From positions 1 through 34,223 of the forward strand of contig UROG01000028.1 of NCBI GenBank assembly GCA_900549485.1: 34,223 nt of DNA. Reading direction: 5' to 3'. The position numbers and the translations under genes were made by a program. This DNA is from an uncultured Eubacteriales bacterium (lineage in GTDB: Bacteria; Bacillota; Clostridia; Oscillospirales; Oscillospiraceae). The notes under the pieces were generated by a model, which was not told where the DNA came from, did no database searches, and saw nothing but the letters and a program-made list of their open reading frames with translations. Shown piece after piece: positions 8,041-15,785 of the stretch; position 1 is the stretch's first letter; each line of letters opens with the position of its first letter.

Positions 8041-8700
8041 TCAGATGGTGAACGGCTGGGTGCTGTCAAAGTTTTTCTTCTGCTTTGAAGGGGCTTTCAT
8101 AGCCGAGGACAAATCAAACTTGACATCCGGTTCGGGCTTTATACGGGAAACGGATTTCTCTATGGTGCGCACGGTGTCGTCCACGTCCTCCCCGTCGTCT
8201 TCCTGCTCATCGGGAGCGGGCTTTTCCGCGGGCGCGGCGGGTCTGGAAGCGGAGCCGAGAGCGATGTTGTCGAGATTCTTGAGCTGCGCCGAGCACATTG
8301 CGCGTATCCCGTCAATGAACTTGTCCGCAGAGGCCTTCGCGTCGGCAAGCTTCTTTTCCTCTATGGCGGTCTGCTCCGTAATGCCGCCGATTATCTCCTG
8401 CACCTTCTGCTCCGCGTCGGAGAGCATCTCCGCGCTGCGGGAACGTGCGTCGTTTTCTATCTGAACGGCCAGCTTCTGAGCGGAAAGGATAGCCTGATTG
8501 AGAGCTTCCTCATTGGTACGGTATTCCTCGATCTTGTCCACGAGAACCTTCATCTTGCTCTTGAGAACGGCGTTTTCCTTCTGATATGCGGAAATGCTGT
8601 CAGCCACCTCTTCGAGAAAATCGTCCACCGATTCCATATCGTAGCCGTCTTTGCGTACTTTATCAAAGCCTTTTTCACGAATATCCTGAGCTGAGATCAT
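8041..8700 (-). CDS. divIVA: DivIVA-family cell division/polarity protein
   Basis: The N-terminal block ISAQDIREKGFDKVRKDGYD is the DivIVA membrane-binding domain. It is followed by DMESVDDFLEEV and a long coiled coil to about residue 115, then an acidic, Pro-rich linker. DivIVA proteins bind curved membrane at septa and poles and recruit partners. A GTG start at 8712 is possible, but AGGTGG sits eight bases before the ATG at 8700, giving 219 residues beginning MISAQ, the typical DivIVA start. It follows sepF in the same operon by 45 bases, the common Firmicutes order sepF-divIVA-ileS. Confidence 0.9.
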   Translation of the reverse strand: MISAQDIREKGFDKVRKDGYDMESVDDFLEEVADSISAYQKENAVLKSKMKVLVDKIEEYRTNEEALNQAILSAQKLAVQIENDARSRSAEMLSDAEQKVQEIIGGITEQTAIEEKKLADAKASADKFIDGIRAMCSAQLKNLDNIALGSASRPAAPAEKPAPDEQEDDGEDVDDTVRTIEKSVSRIKPEPDVKFDLSSAMKAPSKQKKNFDSTQPFTI

Positions 8701-8745
8701 ATTTTTATCCACCTTTCAAAAACTTGTCTTCTATATTTCTATATA

Positions 8746-9384
8746 TTAAAAATACTGTCCGTCACTTTCCGGTACGTCCGGCTGAGCGCCGATTATATCC
8801 ACGTTCTGGGGTGTGACGAAGTATGTTTTCGCGCTGACCGGGGTTATTTTCCCGTGGAGCGCAAAGGCAATGCCGGAGATGAAATCCAGCAGGCGTCTCG
8901 CGGTATCCGTGGGTATGCCCTCGAGCGTCATGACCACGGAGTGGTTCGACGTGATATGCCCCGCTATCTCGCCCGCCTCGTCAAAGGTCTTTGGGGAAAA
9001 CAGAATGACCTGCGCTTCCCTGCCGCCGAAGTTCATCCCCCGCTGGGGGCGCGGCGTCTTGGGCGCGGCCTGCTTGCCGAAATTTCCGAAAAGGCTTTCG
9101 GAAGGCTCCTGCTGTGCCTGTGCGGTCTTGGTCTGCTGCTGCGGCTGCGCCTGCTGGCGCTGGCCGAAAAAGGGTCTTGCGCTCTGCTGGGGCTTTTGCT
9201 GCTGCGGCGGCCGTGTCGGCTGGGCGGCGGCAAAGCTGTTTTCAAACGTCGCCTGTTCCGCGCTTACCGGCGGCGTCTCCGTCGCGGTCTGCACATTTTT
9301 GAAGCTCTCGTCAGCTCCTTCAAAAAAATCATCCTCATCGTCATAAGGCTGTGTAAGTTTTCTGAGTTCATCCATGAAACCCAT
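8746..9384 (-). CDS. sepF: Cell division protein SepF
   Basis: The 212-residue protein begins MGFMDELRKL, the amphipathic helix expected to bind membrane. Next come an acidic segment and a long Gln/Pro-rich linker (about residues 55-105). The SepF fold follows (residues about 118-200: GREAQVILFSPKTFDEA, MTLEGIPTDTARRLLDFISGIAFAL, ITPVSAKTYFVTPQNVDI). SepF polymers align FtsZ at the septum. GGAGG lies seven bases before the chosen ATG. The glutamine-rich linker is longer than in Bacillus SepF (about 150 residues in total). It sits between the yggS-like gene and divIVA, the standard order. Confidence 0.93.
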   Translation of the reverse strand: MGFMDELRKLTQPYDDEDDFFEGADESFKNVQTATETPPVSAEQATFENSFAAAQPTRPPQQQKPQQSARPFFGQRQQAQPQQQTKTAQAQQEPSESLFGNFGKQAAPKTPRPQRGMNFGGREAQVILFSPKTFDEAGEIAGHITSNHSVVMTLEGIPTDTARRLLDFISGIAFALHGKITPVSAKTYFVTPQNVDIIGAQPDVPESDGQYF

Positions 9385-9447
9385 GGCATTGCCTCCAAAG
9401 TCTCGAAATACGCCGCCGGGCGAAAACGCGCCCCGGCACGGACCGCA

Positions 9448-10146
9448 TCAGAGCCGGTAATTCCTCGGTCCGAAAATGGCAGAGCCTACGCGAACCATGT
9501 TCGCCCCGCATTCGATCGCGGTCATATAATCTCCGCTCATGCCCATAGACATAAAGTCCATAACTACATTATCGTATTTTTTTTCGCTATTGTCAATAAA
9601 AAGCTTATGCAACAGCGTAAAATATGGGCGATTTTCTTCTCCTGAGGCACAAATAGGGGGTACGCACATCAATCCGCGCACTCTCAGCCCCTCCAGCTTC
9701 GACGCAAATTCGACCGCTCCGGCGCATTCCTCCGGTGCAAAGCCGGATTTTGCCGCTTCGAGCGCAATGTTGATTTCGATAAGGACATCCTGAACGATGC
9801 CCATACGGCAGGCGGTTTTGCTTATCGCCTCCATAAGCGCGGTGCTGTCAACGCCGTGGATGAGCTTTGCAAGGCCGACGACGTTTTTCACCTTGTTTTT
9901 CTGAAGATGGCCGATAAAATGCAGCTCCGCCCCCTCATACGCGCCGAGGGCGTTCTTTTCAAGCATTTCCTGCACACGGTTTTCACCGCATATTCCAAGA
10001 CCGGCGGCAATGGCGCGGCGCACCGTGTCCGCATCGTTCATCTTGCTTGCGCCCACAAGGAAAATATCCTCCGCCGAGCGTCCGGAACGCGCCGCCGCGG
10101 CCGCGATATTCTCTTTTACCGTTCTGATGTTTTCCGCAATATCCAT
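9448..10146 (-). CDS. YggS/PLPBP-family pyridoxal phosphate homeostasis protein
   Basis: The 232-residue product is a single-domain PLP-binding barrel of the YggS/YlmE family, which buffers cellular PLP and has no known catalytic activity. Lys35 in LVGASKMND is the expected Schiff-base lysine. Other family blocks are GENRVQE, HFIGHLQKNK, RGLMCVPP and SMGMSGDYMTAI, followed by RVGSAIFGPR. In Firmicutes this gene lies before sepF, as it does here. Its ribosome binding site is weak (AAAGAGAG) and lies inside the first of three 75-base direct repeats, so the leader of this gene is unusual. Confidence 0.93.
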   Translation of the reverse strand: MDIAENIRTVKENIAAAAARSGRSAEDIFLVGASKMNDADTVRRAIAAGLGICGENRVQEMLEKNALGAYEGAELHFIGHLQKNKVKNVVGLAKLIHGVDSTALMEAISKTACRMGIVQDVLIEINIALEAAKSGFAPEECAGAVEFASKLEGLRVRGLMCVPPICASGEENRPYFTLLHKLFIDNSEKKYDNVVMDFMSMGMSGDYMTAIECGANMVRVGSAIFGPRNYRL

Positions 10147-10150
10147 CTTT

Positions 10151-10375
10151 TTCTCTCTTTTCAGAATTTTCTGTTTAATCCGGTCGGATGAACGCAGACG
10201 CTCTGCCCTGTGTCAGCCGGATATCTTCTCTCTTTTCAGAATTTTCTGTTTAAGCCGGTCGGATAAACGCAGGCTCTCCGTCCTGTGTCAGCCGGATATT
10301 TTCTCTCTTTTCGGATTTTTCTGTTTATGCCGGACAGACAAACGCAGGCGCTCTGCCGCGCACGGTCTGCCCGAA
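10151..10375. repeat. Three tandem 75-bp direct repeats in the leader of the yggS-like gene
   Basis: Copies start at 10151, 10226 and 10301, exactly 75 bases apart. Each starts TTCTCTCTTTTC and contains CTGTTTA, CCGG, AACGCAG and CTCTGCC or similar blocks. Copies one and two are near identical; the third is more diverged. On the minus strand each copy carries AAAAGAGAGAA, the sequence serving as ribosome binding site in the copy next to the ATG. There are no spacers, so this is not CRISPR. The short inverted pair CAGAA/TTCTG is in copies one and two. Confidence 0.9.
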
Positions 10376-10380
10376 AGAGC

Positions 10381-11226
10381 TCATGCCGGCTTCACCTTTA
10401 CGCCGGGAAAAAGCTCGTCCGTGGGCGCGATGATATAAAAGCCGCCGCCCTTATATATTATATCCGCCGCGCAGTCCTTTTCCCCCGCGGCAGTGATTTT
10501 TTTTACCGTATAACCGCCGTTCCCGTCGCGGGAGAGGGCGTTTTCGGATATTTTCAATCCGCTGTATTCCTTTGTTATGATCTCCGCCCCGCTCCTGCGC
10601 AGGGAGAGATATTCGTTTTTTCCTATCGGCAGTCTCACAAGAACCGCCGTTCTGCCCGCGCCGTCCGGAAAAGCGCGCACGACGGCGCAGTCAAGCTTTT
10701 CCTCAAAGCCGTCGAAGCGTATGGCGTACTGCCCGCGTTCAATCTCTCCGCAGTCCGCCCACGCCGCGAAATACCATTTTCTGCCCTTTACTATTCTTCC
10801 CAGCACATGACCGGCGCCGGAAGCCGTGCCGCCGCCCCGTTTATACAGTGCGAGCAGCTCATTCAGCCGGTCGGGTGAAAATTCATCCTCGGTTATCGAA
10901 AGCGCCTCGTACCCGTCGCGGCTGTCCATGAAGACGGCGGAGCAGGGGCTTTCGACGGCTTCGCCGCCGGGTGCGGCAAGGTTCTGCCCTGCCGCGACCC
11001 TCGCGCCGCTTCCGACAGAGAGCGGCGCTTCCCGCTCCGCGCATATAAGCTGCTCGGAGCGGAGAGCTATCCCGTCAAGCCGTATATTTTCCGCAGCGGT
11101 GATCTCGCGCAGGGTTTCCGTCCTGCCGTTTTCAAAGAGCGAGAACAGATCCGCCGCAGTGTATGCGCAGACCGCCGCGAAAAGAACCGCAGACACGAGC
11201 CTTGCAAATGGCGAGAGCTGCTGCAC
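10381..11226 (-). CDS. HlyD-like membrane-fusion-type protein of unknown role
   Basis: The 281-residue protein has one hydrophobic helix at about residues 8-27 and an otherwise hydrophilic body, so most of it is probably outside the membrane. Recognisable lines are GIALRSEQLICAE, then LSVGSGARVAAGQNLA, the lipoyl/HlyD-like hairpin fold, and late beta-rich segments (YLSLRRSGAEIITKEYSG, ENALSRDGNG). In Clostridia a protein of this kind commonly lies between hfq and the yggS/sepF genes, which supports the call. Its role is not known and no efflux partner is nearby. It starts with GTG directly after the hfq stop codon (TAAGTG), with GGAG 12 bases upstream, so translation may depend on coupling with hfq. 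Confidence 0.7.
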   Translation of the reverse strand: MQQLSPFARLVSAVLFAAVCAYTAADLFSLFENGRTETLREITAAENIRLDGIALRSEQLICAEREAPLSVGSGARVAAGQNLAAPGGEAVESPCSAVFMDSRDGYEALSITEDEFSPDRLNELLALYKRGGGTASGAGHVLGRIVKGRKWYFAAWADCGEIERGQYAIRFDGFEEKLDCAVVRAFPDGAGRTAVLVRLPIGKNEYLSLRRSGAEIITKEYSGLKISENALSRDGNGGYTVKKITAAGEKDCAADIIYKGGGFYIIAPTDELFPGVKVKPA

Positions 11227-11454
11227 TTATGTATCAAGCTCCAGCTCCACGGGACGGGGCGGAACGATCGTGGAAATGGCGTGCTTATAGATAAGCTGCT
11301 GCTTTCCCTCCGTGTCAAGAATGACGGTGAAGCCGTCAAAGCCCTTTACCGTACCGTGCATCTGGAAGCCGTTCATCAGGAACATGGTCACAACGGTTTT
11401 GTCCTTTCTCACCTGGTTTAGGAAAATATCCTGGAGATTTTGCGTTTTCTGCAT
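11227..11454 (-). CDS. hfq: RNA chaperone Hfq
   Basis: The 75-residue protein has the Sm1 block (FLNQVRKDKTVVTMFLMNG, then FQMHGTVKGFDGFTVIL) and the Sm2 block with YKHAIS, the KHA signature of Hfq. It forms a hexamer that binds small RNAs and mRNA U- and A-rich sites. The frame is open further upstream to 11556, overlapping miaA, but AAGGAG lies nine bases before the ATG at 11454 and the family begins MQKTQNLQDIFLN, so I use that. It lies 68 bases after miaA, the classical miaA-hfq pair, and abuts the HlyD-like gene. Confidence 0.96.
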   Translation of the reverse strand: MQKTQNLQDIFLNQVRKDKTVVTMFLMNGFQMHGTVKGFDGFTVILDTEGKQQLIYKHAISTIVPPRPVELELDT

Positions 11455-11522
11455 TTCAGCCAACTCCTTATCAATATGTATCGCACGTAAGCCCCGTTTT
11501 TGCCGGACTTGGTGCGTATACA

Positions 11523-12467
11523 TTATGATATACCGTGCCGTGCCAAAAAATCGCACGAAAGACGTCGGGCATATTCAAAATCGGGCGTTCCGTCAAAGAG
11601 TATGCGCAGTGCGTCCTCCCTCCTGCCGAACCATGTTATCTGCCTTTTTGCGTATCGGCGCGAGGATATCTTTATCCTCTCCGCCGCCTCTTCATAGGTT
11701 ATCCTGCCGGACAGAGCCTCCGCCGCCTCCTTGTAGCCTATGGCCTGCATCGCCGTGGAGCTTGGAGAAAGTCCTTTCTCAAGAAGCTCTCTTACCTCAT
11801 CAAAAAGTCCGAGCGCTATCATCCTGTCAACGCGCTTTTCTATGCGTGCGTACAGATCGGCGCGGTTTTTGTAGCCGAGGACGATGAAGGCGGCGTCGTA
11901 CCTCGGCGGCAGGGCGCGTGTGGCGGCGTCGTGCGCGGTGATAGTCGTGCCGGTGAGGCGGTATATCTCAATGGCTCTGAGTATGCGCCGCTTGTCCGCC
12001 GCGGCAAGCTTTTCCGCCCGCTCCGGGTCAAAAGAGCGCAGGTATTCAAGCATCTTTTCTCCGCCGACCCTGTCGTATTCCTCCGAAAGCTCACTGCGCA
12101 GCGTCTTGTCCTCCTGCGTGTCGGCAAAATCGCGTCCGGACAGAAGCGAATCGATATAAAGCCCCGTCCCGCCGACTATAACGGGCATTTTCCCGTTTTC
12201 GACAAGTGCATCGCAGACCCTTGACGCTTCCTCCACATAGCGTGAGACCGACCAGCTCTCGCACGGCTCGGCCACGTCAATGAGATGATGCGCTGTCTCC
12301 GCACGCTCCTCAGGCGTCGCCTTGGCAGTGCCGATATCCATGCCGCGATAGATCTGCATGGAGTCCGCCGAAACGATCTCGCCGTTATAAAGTTTTGCAA
12401 GCTCTATCCCGAGCCGGGTTTTCCCCGAGGCGGTAGGCCCCGCAACGACTATGACTTTTGGCGGCAC
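11523..12467 (-). CDS. miaA: tRNA dimethylallyltransferase
   Basis: MiaA transfers a dimethylallyl group to A37 of tRNAs that read codons starting with U. The 314-residue product has the P-loop GPTASGKTRLG at about residues 9-19 and DSMQIYRGMDIGTAKAT, which is the substrate-binding signature. GGTGLYIDSLL, RRILRAIEIYRLTG and AKRQITWFGR follow in family order. It starts with GTG, with AAAGGA eight bases upstream. Length is normal. The gene heads the long minus-strand run of division and translation genes. Confidence 0.96.
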   Translation of the reverse strand: MPPKVIVVAGPTASGKTRLGIELAKLYNGEIVSADSMQIYRGMDIGTAKATPEERAETAHHLIDVAEPCESWSVSRYVEEASRVCDALVENGKMPVIVGGTGLYIDSLLSGRDFADTQEDKTLRSELSEEYDRVGGEKMLEYLRSFDPERAEKLAAADKRRILRAIEIYRLTGTTITAHDAATRALPPRYDAAFIVLGYKNRADLYARIEKRVDRMIALGLFDEVRELLEKGLSPSSTAMQAIGYKEAAEALSGRITYEEAAERIKISSRRYAKRQITWFGRREDALRILFDGTPDFEYARRLSCDFLARHGIS

Positions 12468-12484
12468 TGTGTGAGTCCTTTCTG

Positions 12485-12529
12485 TCAGTTTGGAGTTTTG
12501 ATCAGTGAGGAGTGATGAGCTTTATTCAG
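12485..12529. repeat. Dispersed GTGAGGAG / TTTATTCAG repeat segment
   Basis: TCAGTGAGGAGTGATGAGC followed by TTTATTCAGT is shared in variants with 2310-2338, 14685-14730 and 29115-29150. The end of the cytidine deaminase gene, including its stop codon at 12526-12528, lies in this segment. Confidence 0.65.
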
Positions 12530-12906
12530 TAGTCGAAATTATGCGGCAGAAGTTCCTTCAGCGAGTAGCTTACGTATCTTCCGCCCGCCTTGGCGCAGAG
12601 CACCTCCATATCCGGAGAAAACTCCGCAAGAAACTGACGGCACGCCCCGCACGGGGTGCACCAGTTTTCGCTGTCGGCATAGATCGCTATGCGCCGGAAG
12701 CTGCGGTGTCCGTCGCTGACCGCCTTGACGCAGGCTGTGCGCTCTGCGCAGATCGTACTGCCGAGGGCAGCGTTTTCCACGTTGCACCCGGTGTAGACCG
12801 TGCCGTCGTCACATTCGAGAGCCGCGCCCACGGCAAAGCGGGAATAGGGTACGTACGCGTTCATAGAGGCCTTTTTTGCGCTTGCAAGCAATTCCTTGTC
12901 CGTCAT
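12526..12906 (-). CDS. cdd: Cytidine deaminase
   Basis: The 126-residue homotetrameric-type enzyme deaminates cytidine and deoxycytidine to the uridines in pyrimidine salvage. Zinc ligands are Cys53 (in TICAERTA), Cys86 and Cys89 (in PCGACRQ), with Glu55 as the proton shuttle. The substrate-binding CNVENA block is at about 41-46. YSRFAVGAALE is the family N-terminal block. AAGGAA lies just before the ATG. It follows the binding-protein gene by 22 bases, so the two are probably cotranscribed. The last codons and stop are formed by the dispersed repeat, giving an ordinary-length product. Confidence 0.95.
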   Translation of the reverse strand: MTDKELLASAKKASMNAYVPYSRFAVGAALECDDGTVYTGCNVENAALGSTICAERTACVKAVSDGHRSFRRIAIYADSENWCTPCGACRQFLAEFSPDMEVLCAKAGGRYVSYSLKELLPHNFDY

Positions 12907-12928
12907 TGTTCCTTACCTGTCCTTTCGA

Positions 12929-14665
12929 TCATTCAAATTTGTTCATAAATTCCCAATTTACAAAATTGAACATGGGGTTTCCAAAATTCGGATCTACGCC
13001 CTTTATGATGCCCCTGTGCAGGATTATCTGCTGCTTTTCAAAGCCTATGGTGATGAGCATGGCATTCTGCGTGACATAATCGGCCAGCATGGCATAATTA
13101 TATTCCCGTTCGCTCTCATTTGACTTGAGATAATTGTTGATATATGTCATATACCCTTCGTCGGTGGAGCCGGAAAAGTTTATGTTCGTTGTGGTCTGCC
13201 CTTCCTTGAGCGTGGGACGCACCTGGAGAAGCTCCGTCAGGTCAAAATTACCGCGCAGCTTCACCTCGCCGTAGTACATATCAAAATCGCCCTCTTCAAG
13301 TGCGGTCATGTAATCCTCCCAGCTCAGTTCCTTTACGGTCACTTTAAGCCCGATGGACGCCATATCCTCGGCAAATCGGCGCACGACGCCGGTTTTCGCG
13401 CTCGAATCGGAACAGACGATGAACTTGAGGTCTATCTCCTGAGGCGTACCGGACATGTATTCAAGCATGCCGTCCTCGTCATAATCCTTTATACCGGCGT
13501 TTTCAAGCACCGTCTGCACCATTTCAAGGCTGAACTCGAAATTGCGGTTAAGCTCCTCGGGGAAAATGCCGCATGTTGGATACATCGGTATCGCGGAGGC
13601 GACGCCGTTGCCGTGCAGAAGCTCGACAAGGTTGTTCCGGTCGAAAGCAAAGTTCATCGCGTAGCGGAAGTTTGAATACTTGCCCAGCACACCCTGCTCG
13701 TTGAAAACGACAAAGTGCATATTCGTGGTAGGATAGGTATGTATTTCGTTCGTGCTGGCATAGCCGATGTTGGTATAGCTTGACGGGTCGTTTATAACGA
13801 CGTCGATCAGCGAATCCTCAAACGCGGTGAGAGTGCTCTGCGCGTCGGTATATTCCTTGAGGTGGATTATACTCACGGGGTGGCTGACCTGCTCATGCCG
13901 TATCTGCACGGTTTCCTGCTCCTCGCCGTCCTGACCGTCTTCATCGGTTATCTCCGTAAACACCGGCAGACCCACATAGCCCTCGTAGGGGACAAGCGCG
14001 GTATAGCGTATCTTATCGGGGATAGGCTCTCCATTCTCGTCGAGCACAGGCTCGGTATGATCCGGGGAGTACATATACGGGCCGCTGCCCATTGGGTAAT
14101 CATCGGGATAGGTGCCGTTTTTGATGATAGGGATATCAAGGAGGCTGTAAAGCTGACTGTCGCCTATGCCGAGTGTGACATACAGCTTGCTGTCGGTATA
14201 CGACGCGCCCTGAAAGCTGGCAAAGCGCCCCTTGTAGCGCTGCTGCGCGCTGACCGCACGCTCAAGCGAATAACGCAGATCCGCGCCGGTCACGGGCGTA
14301 CCGTCGTGGAAGGTATGGCTTGTGTCCAGCTCAAACTCCCAATAGGTGCAGTCGTCGTTGTGCGTCCAGTCTATGATGACATTTTTTATGACGTTGAAGT
14401 TCTCGTCGATCTCCAGCATATTCTCATATACGAGGCTGCACACCAGCTGATTTGAGTGGTTCGTGGCGATCAGCGGGTTGAAGCTGTAATTGGAGTTTGA
14501 GTTCAGCGAAAACAGATTGTCGCTGCCGAGAGAAGGCTCGATATCCTTGCCGCCGGTGGACTCCGGTATTGTGTCCATGGTAATGGCGGGGGTATAGCCC
14601 TCGCAGCCGGACAGAAGCAGCATAGCAAGGATGAGGAGAATACATATTTTTCGTTTAATATTCAT
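12929..14665 (-). CDS. ABC transporter substrate-binding lipoprotein, family 5 (oligopeptide type)
   Basis: The 578-residue protein has a signal peptide ending in the lipobox LLLSGC, with Cys21 as the lipid anchor. LspA in this same window would cut it. The body shows family 5 blocks: FSFNPL-like NYSFNPLIATNHSNQLV, WEFELDTSHTFHDGTPVTGADLRYSLERA, FRYAMNFAFDRNNLVELLHG and later DLKFIVCSDSS. Such proteins catch peptides or similar ligands outside the membrane for an ABC importer. No permease or ATPase gene is next to it, so it is an orphan here. AGGAG precedes the ATG; cdd follows closely. The ligand is unknown. Confidence 0.88.
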   Translation of the reverse strand: MNIKRKICILLILAMLLLSGCEGYTPAITMDTIPESTGGKDIEPSLGSDNLFSLNSNSNYSFNPLIATNHSNQLVCSLVYENMLEIDENFNVIKNVIIDWTHNDDCTYWEFELDTSHTFHDGTPVTGADLRYSLERAVSAQQRYKGRFASFQGASYTDSKLYVTLGIGDSQLYSLLDIPIIKNGTYPDDYPMGSGPYMYSPDHTEPVLDENGEPIPDKIRYTALVPYEGYVGLPVFTEITDEDGQDGEEQETVQIRHEQVSHPVSIIHLKEYTDAQSTLTAFEDSLIDVVINDPSSYTNIGYASTNEIHTYPTTNMHFVVFNEQGVLGKYSNFRYAMNFAFDRNNLVELLHGNGVASAIPMYPTCGIFPEELNRNFEFSLEMVQTVLENAGIKDYDEDGMLEYMSGTPQEIDLKFIVCSDSSAKTGVVRRFAEDMASIGLKVTVKELSWEDYMTALEEGDFDMYYGEVKLRGNFDLTELLQVRPTLKEGQTTTNINFSGSTDEGYMTYINNYLKSNESEREYNYAMLADYVTQNAMLITIGFEKQQIILHRGIIKGVDPNFGNPMFNFVNWEFMNKFE

Positions 14666-14684
14666 AGGGGTCTCCTGTGTGAAA

Positions 14685-14925
14685 GTGAGGAGTTTTATAC
14701 AGTTAGGAGTTAGGAGTGAGGAGTGAGGAGTTGTTGTGTCGGCATAGCCGACGGATAAAATAGAGTGGAGAGTGGAGTTGATGAGCCGCTTACGCGGCGA
14801 TTCAACTCATGGCTCCCTCTGATGAGTGAGCTGGCGCGACAGCGCCTGAGGGAGAGAAAACAATCGCGCACTTATGCCCTTGGCAAAGTAAGCGTCCGAA
14901 TCTCTGATTCGGTCAACGCGCTTCT
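14685..14925. repeat. Modular dispersed repeat array with covarying hairpins
   Basis: This gap is made of repeated modules. GAGGAGT/TAGGAGT units run from about 14688 to 14731. A hairpin GTCGGC-ata-GCCGAC lies at 14738-14752 and a second, GCCGC-ttac-GCGGC, at 14785-14798. The GGCTCCCTCTGATGAG / GGCGC-GCGCC / CTGAGGGAG module covers about 14811-14856. CGCGCACTTATGCCC follows at 14865-14879, then hairpin CCGAATC/GATTCGG at 14896-14912. Comparable modules at 98-302 have different stem bases that still pair. No protein is supported. Confidence 0.8.
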
Positions 14926-14953
14926 CAAGCCTCCCTCCGGCGGAAGCTGCGCT

Positions 14954-15748
14954 TTACTCAACAACTATGACCGCGCCCTGGGAACCGCGCTGTCCTTTGG
15001 AATAGCGATGCGACCAGTATTTGTCGTGGCTGCAATAGGTACACTCTTCGGAGACGTCGATATTCTCCGGCCTTATACCGAGCTGAACGAGTCGTCTCGC
15101 ATTGGCGCAGCGCAGATCGACCATATATTTCCCGTCGCTGCGCACCGTCCACAGACCGTCCGTGTCGCCGGAGAGATATTTTTCTATCGCGTCCGGGACG
15201 TCCCTGTCGGTCTCAAAGCAGCAGTGGCCTATTGACGCGCCTATCGCCGCGCATATACTTTCCCGCTTAGCGCCGAGACTTTCCATCTGCTCCACGGCAT
15301 TTTTCAGAATGTCCGCCGCGGAGCTCCTCCAGCCGCAGTGAACCGCGCCCGCGACGCCGTTTTCACTGTCGCACAGCAGCACCGGCACACAGTCCGCCAC
15401 AAAGCACCATATCGGCATCCCCTTTTCGGCGGTGACTATCCCGTCCGCCTCATAAGGTACATCGGACATACAAACGTGCTTATCCTCCGCCGTTACCGTT
15501 TTTACGGCGCTGCCGTGCACCTGCTGCGTAACGGCGCAGTCATCCGGCCCCACGCCCATAAGCGCGCAGACCCTTGTCCAGTTCTCACGGACGTTTTCCG
15601 GCTCGTCGCCGCGGTTGGAGCCGAGATTTAGGCTTGCAAGCGCGCCGCGGCTGACCCCGCCGTACCTCGTGGTGAAGGCGTGGCGGAATTTTATTTTGTC
15701 AGACGTCATGTAGACTATCCCGTTTTCGTTGTGTTCGGTAAAAGACAT
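14954..15748 (-). CDS. pgeF: Multicopper-type laccase-domain protein, YfiH/PgeF family
   Basis: The 264-residue protein belongs to the YfiH family. E. coli YfiH (PgeF) removes L-Ser from misformed muropeptide precursors, and related proteins act on purine nucleosides. Its zinc ligands are shown by QQVHGSAV, VADCVPVLLCD and VHCGWRSS. Further blocks are GASIGHCCFE and CTYCSHDKYWSHRYSKG. The family and motif set are clear, while the actual substrate in this organism is open. It starts 37 bases after the secA stop, with GAGG upstream of the ATG, so it may share the secA transcript. The dispersed repeat array begins close to its stop codon. Confidence 0.88.
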   Translation of the reverse strand: MSFTEHNENGIVYMTSDKIKFRHAFTTRYGGVSRGALASLNLGSNRGDEPENVRENWTRVCALMGVGPDDCAVTQQVHGSAVKTVTAEDKHVCMSDVPYEADGIVTAEKGMPIWCFVADCVPVLLCDSENGVAGAVHCGWRSSAADILKNAVEQMESLGAKRESICAAIGASIGHCCFETDRDVPDAIEKYLSGDTDGLWTVRSDGKYMVDLRCANARRLVQLGIRPENIDVSEECTYCSHDKYWSHRYSKGQRGSQGAVIVVE

Positions 15749-15785
15749 TTTTATACCTCGCCTGTGCCGCCGTACAGGTACGCTC

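Noticed and set aside
10151..10375. Short CRISPR array
   Set aside because: The 75-base units abut with no spacers and no cas genes are near.
11455..11556. Upstream extension of hfq overlapping miaA
   Set aside because: The family start and AAGGAG favour ATG at 11454; the added residues have no Hfq match.
14685..14731. GAGGAGT repeats as ribosome binding sites of unknown small genes
   Set aside because: They repeat in both orientations without open frames and belong to the dispersed repeat family.
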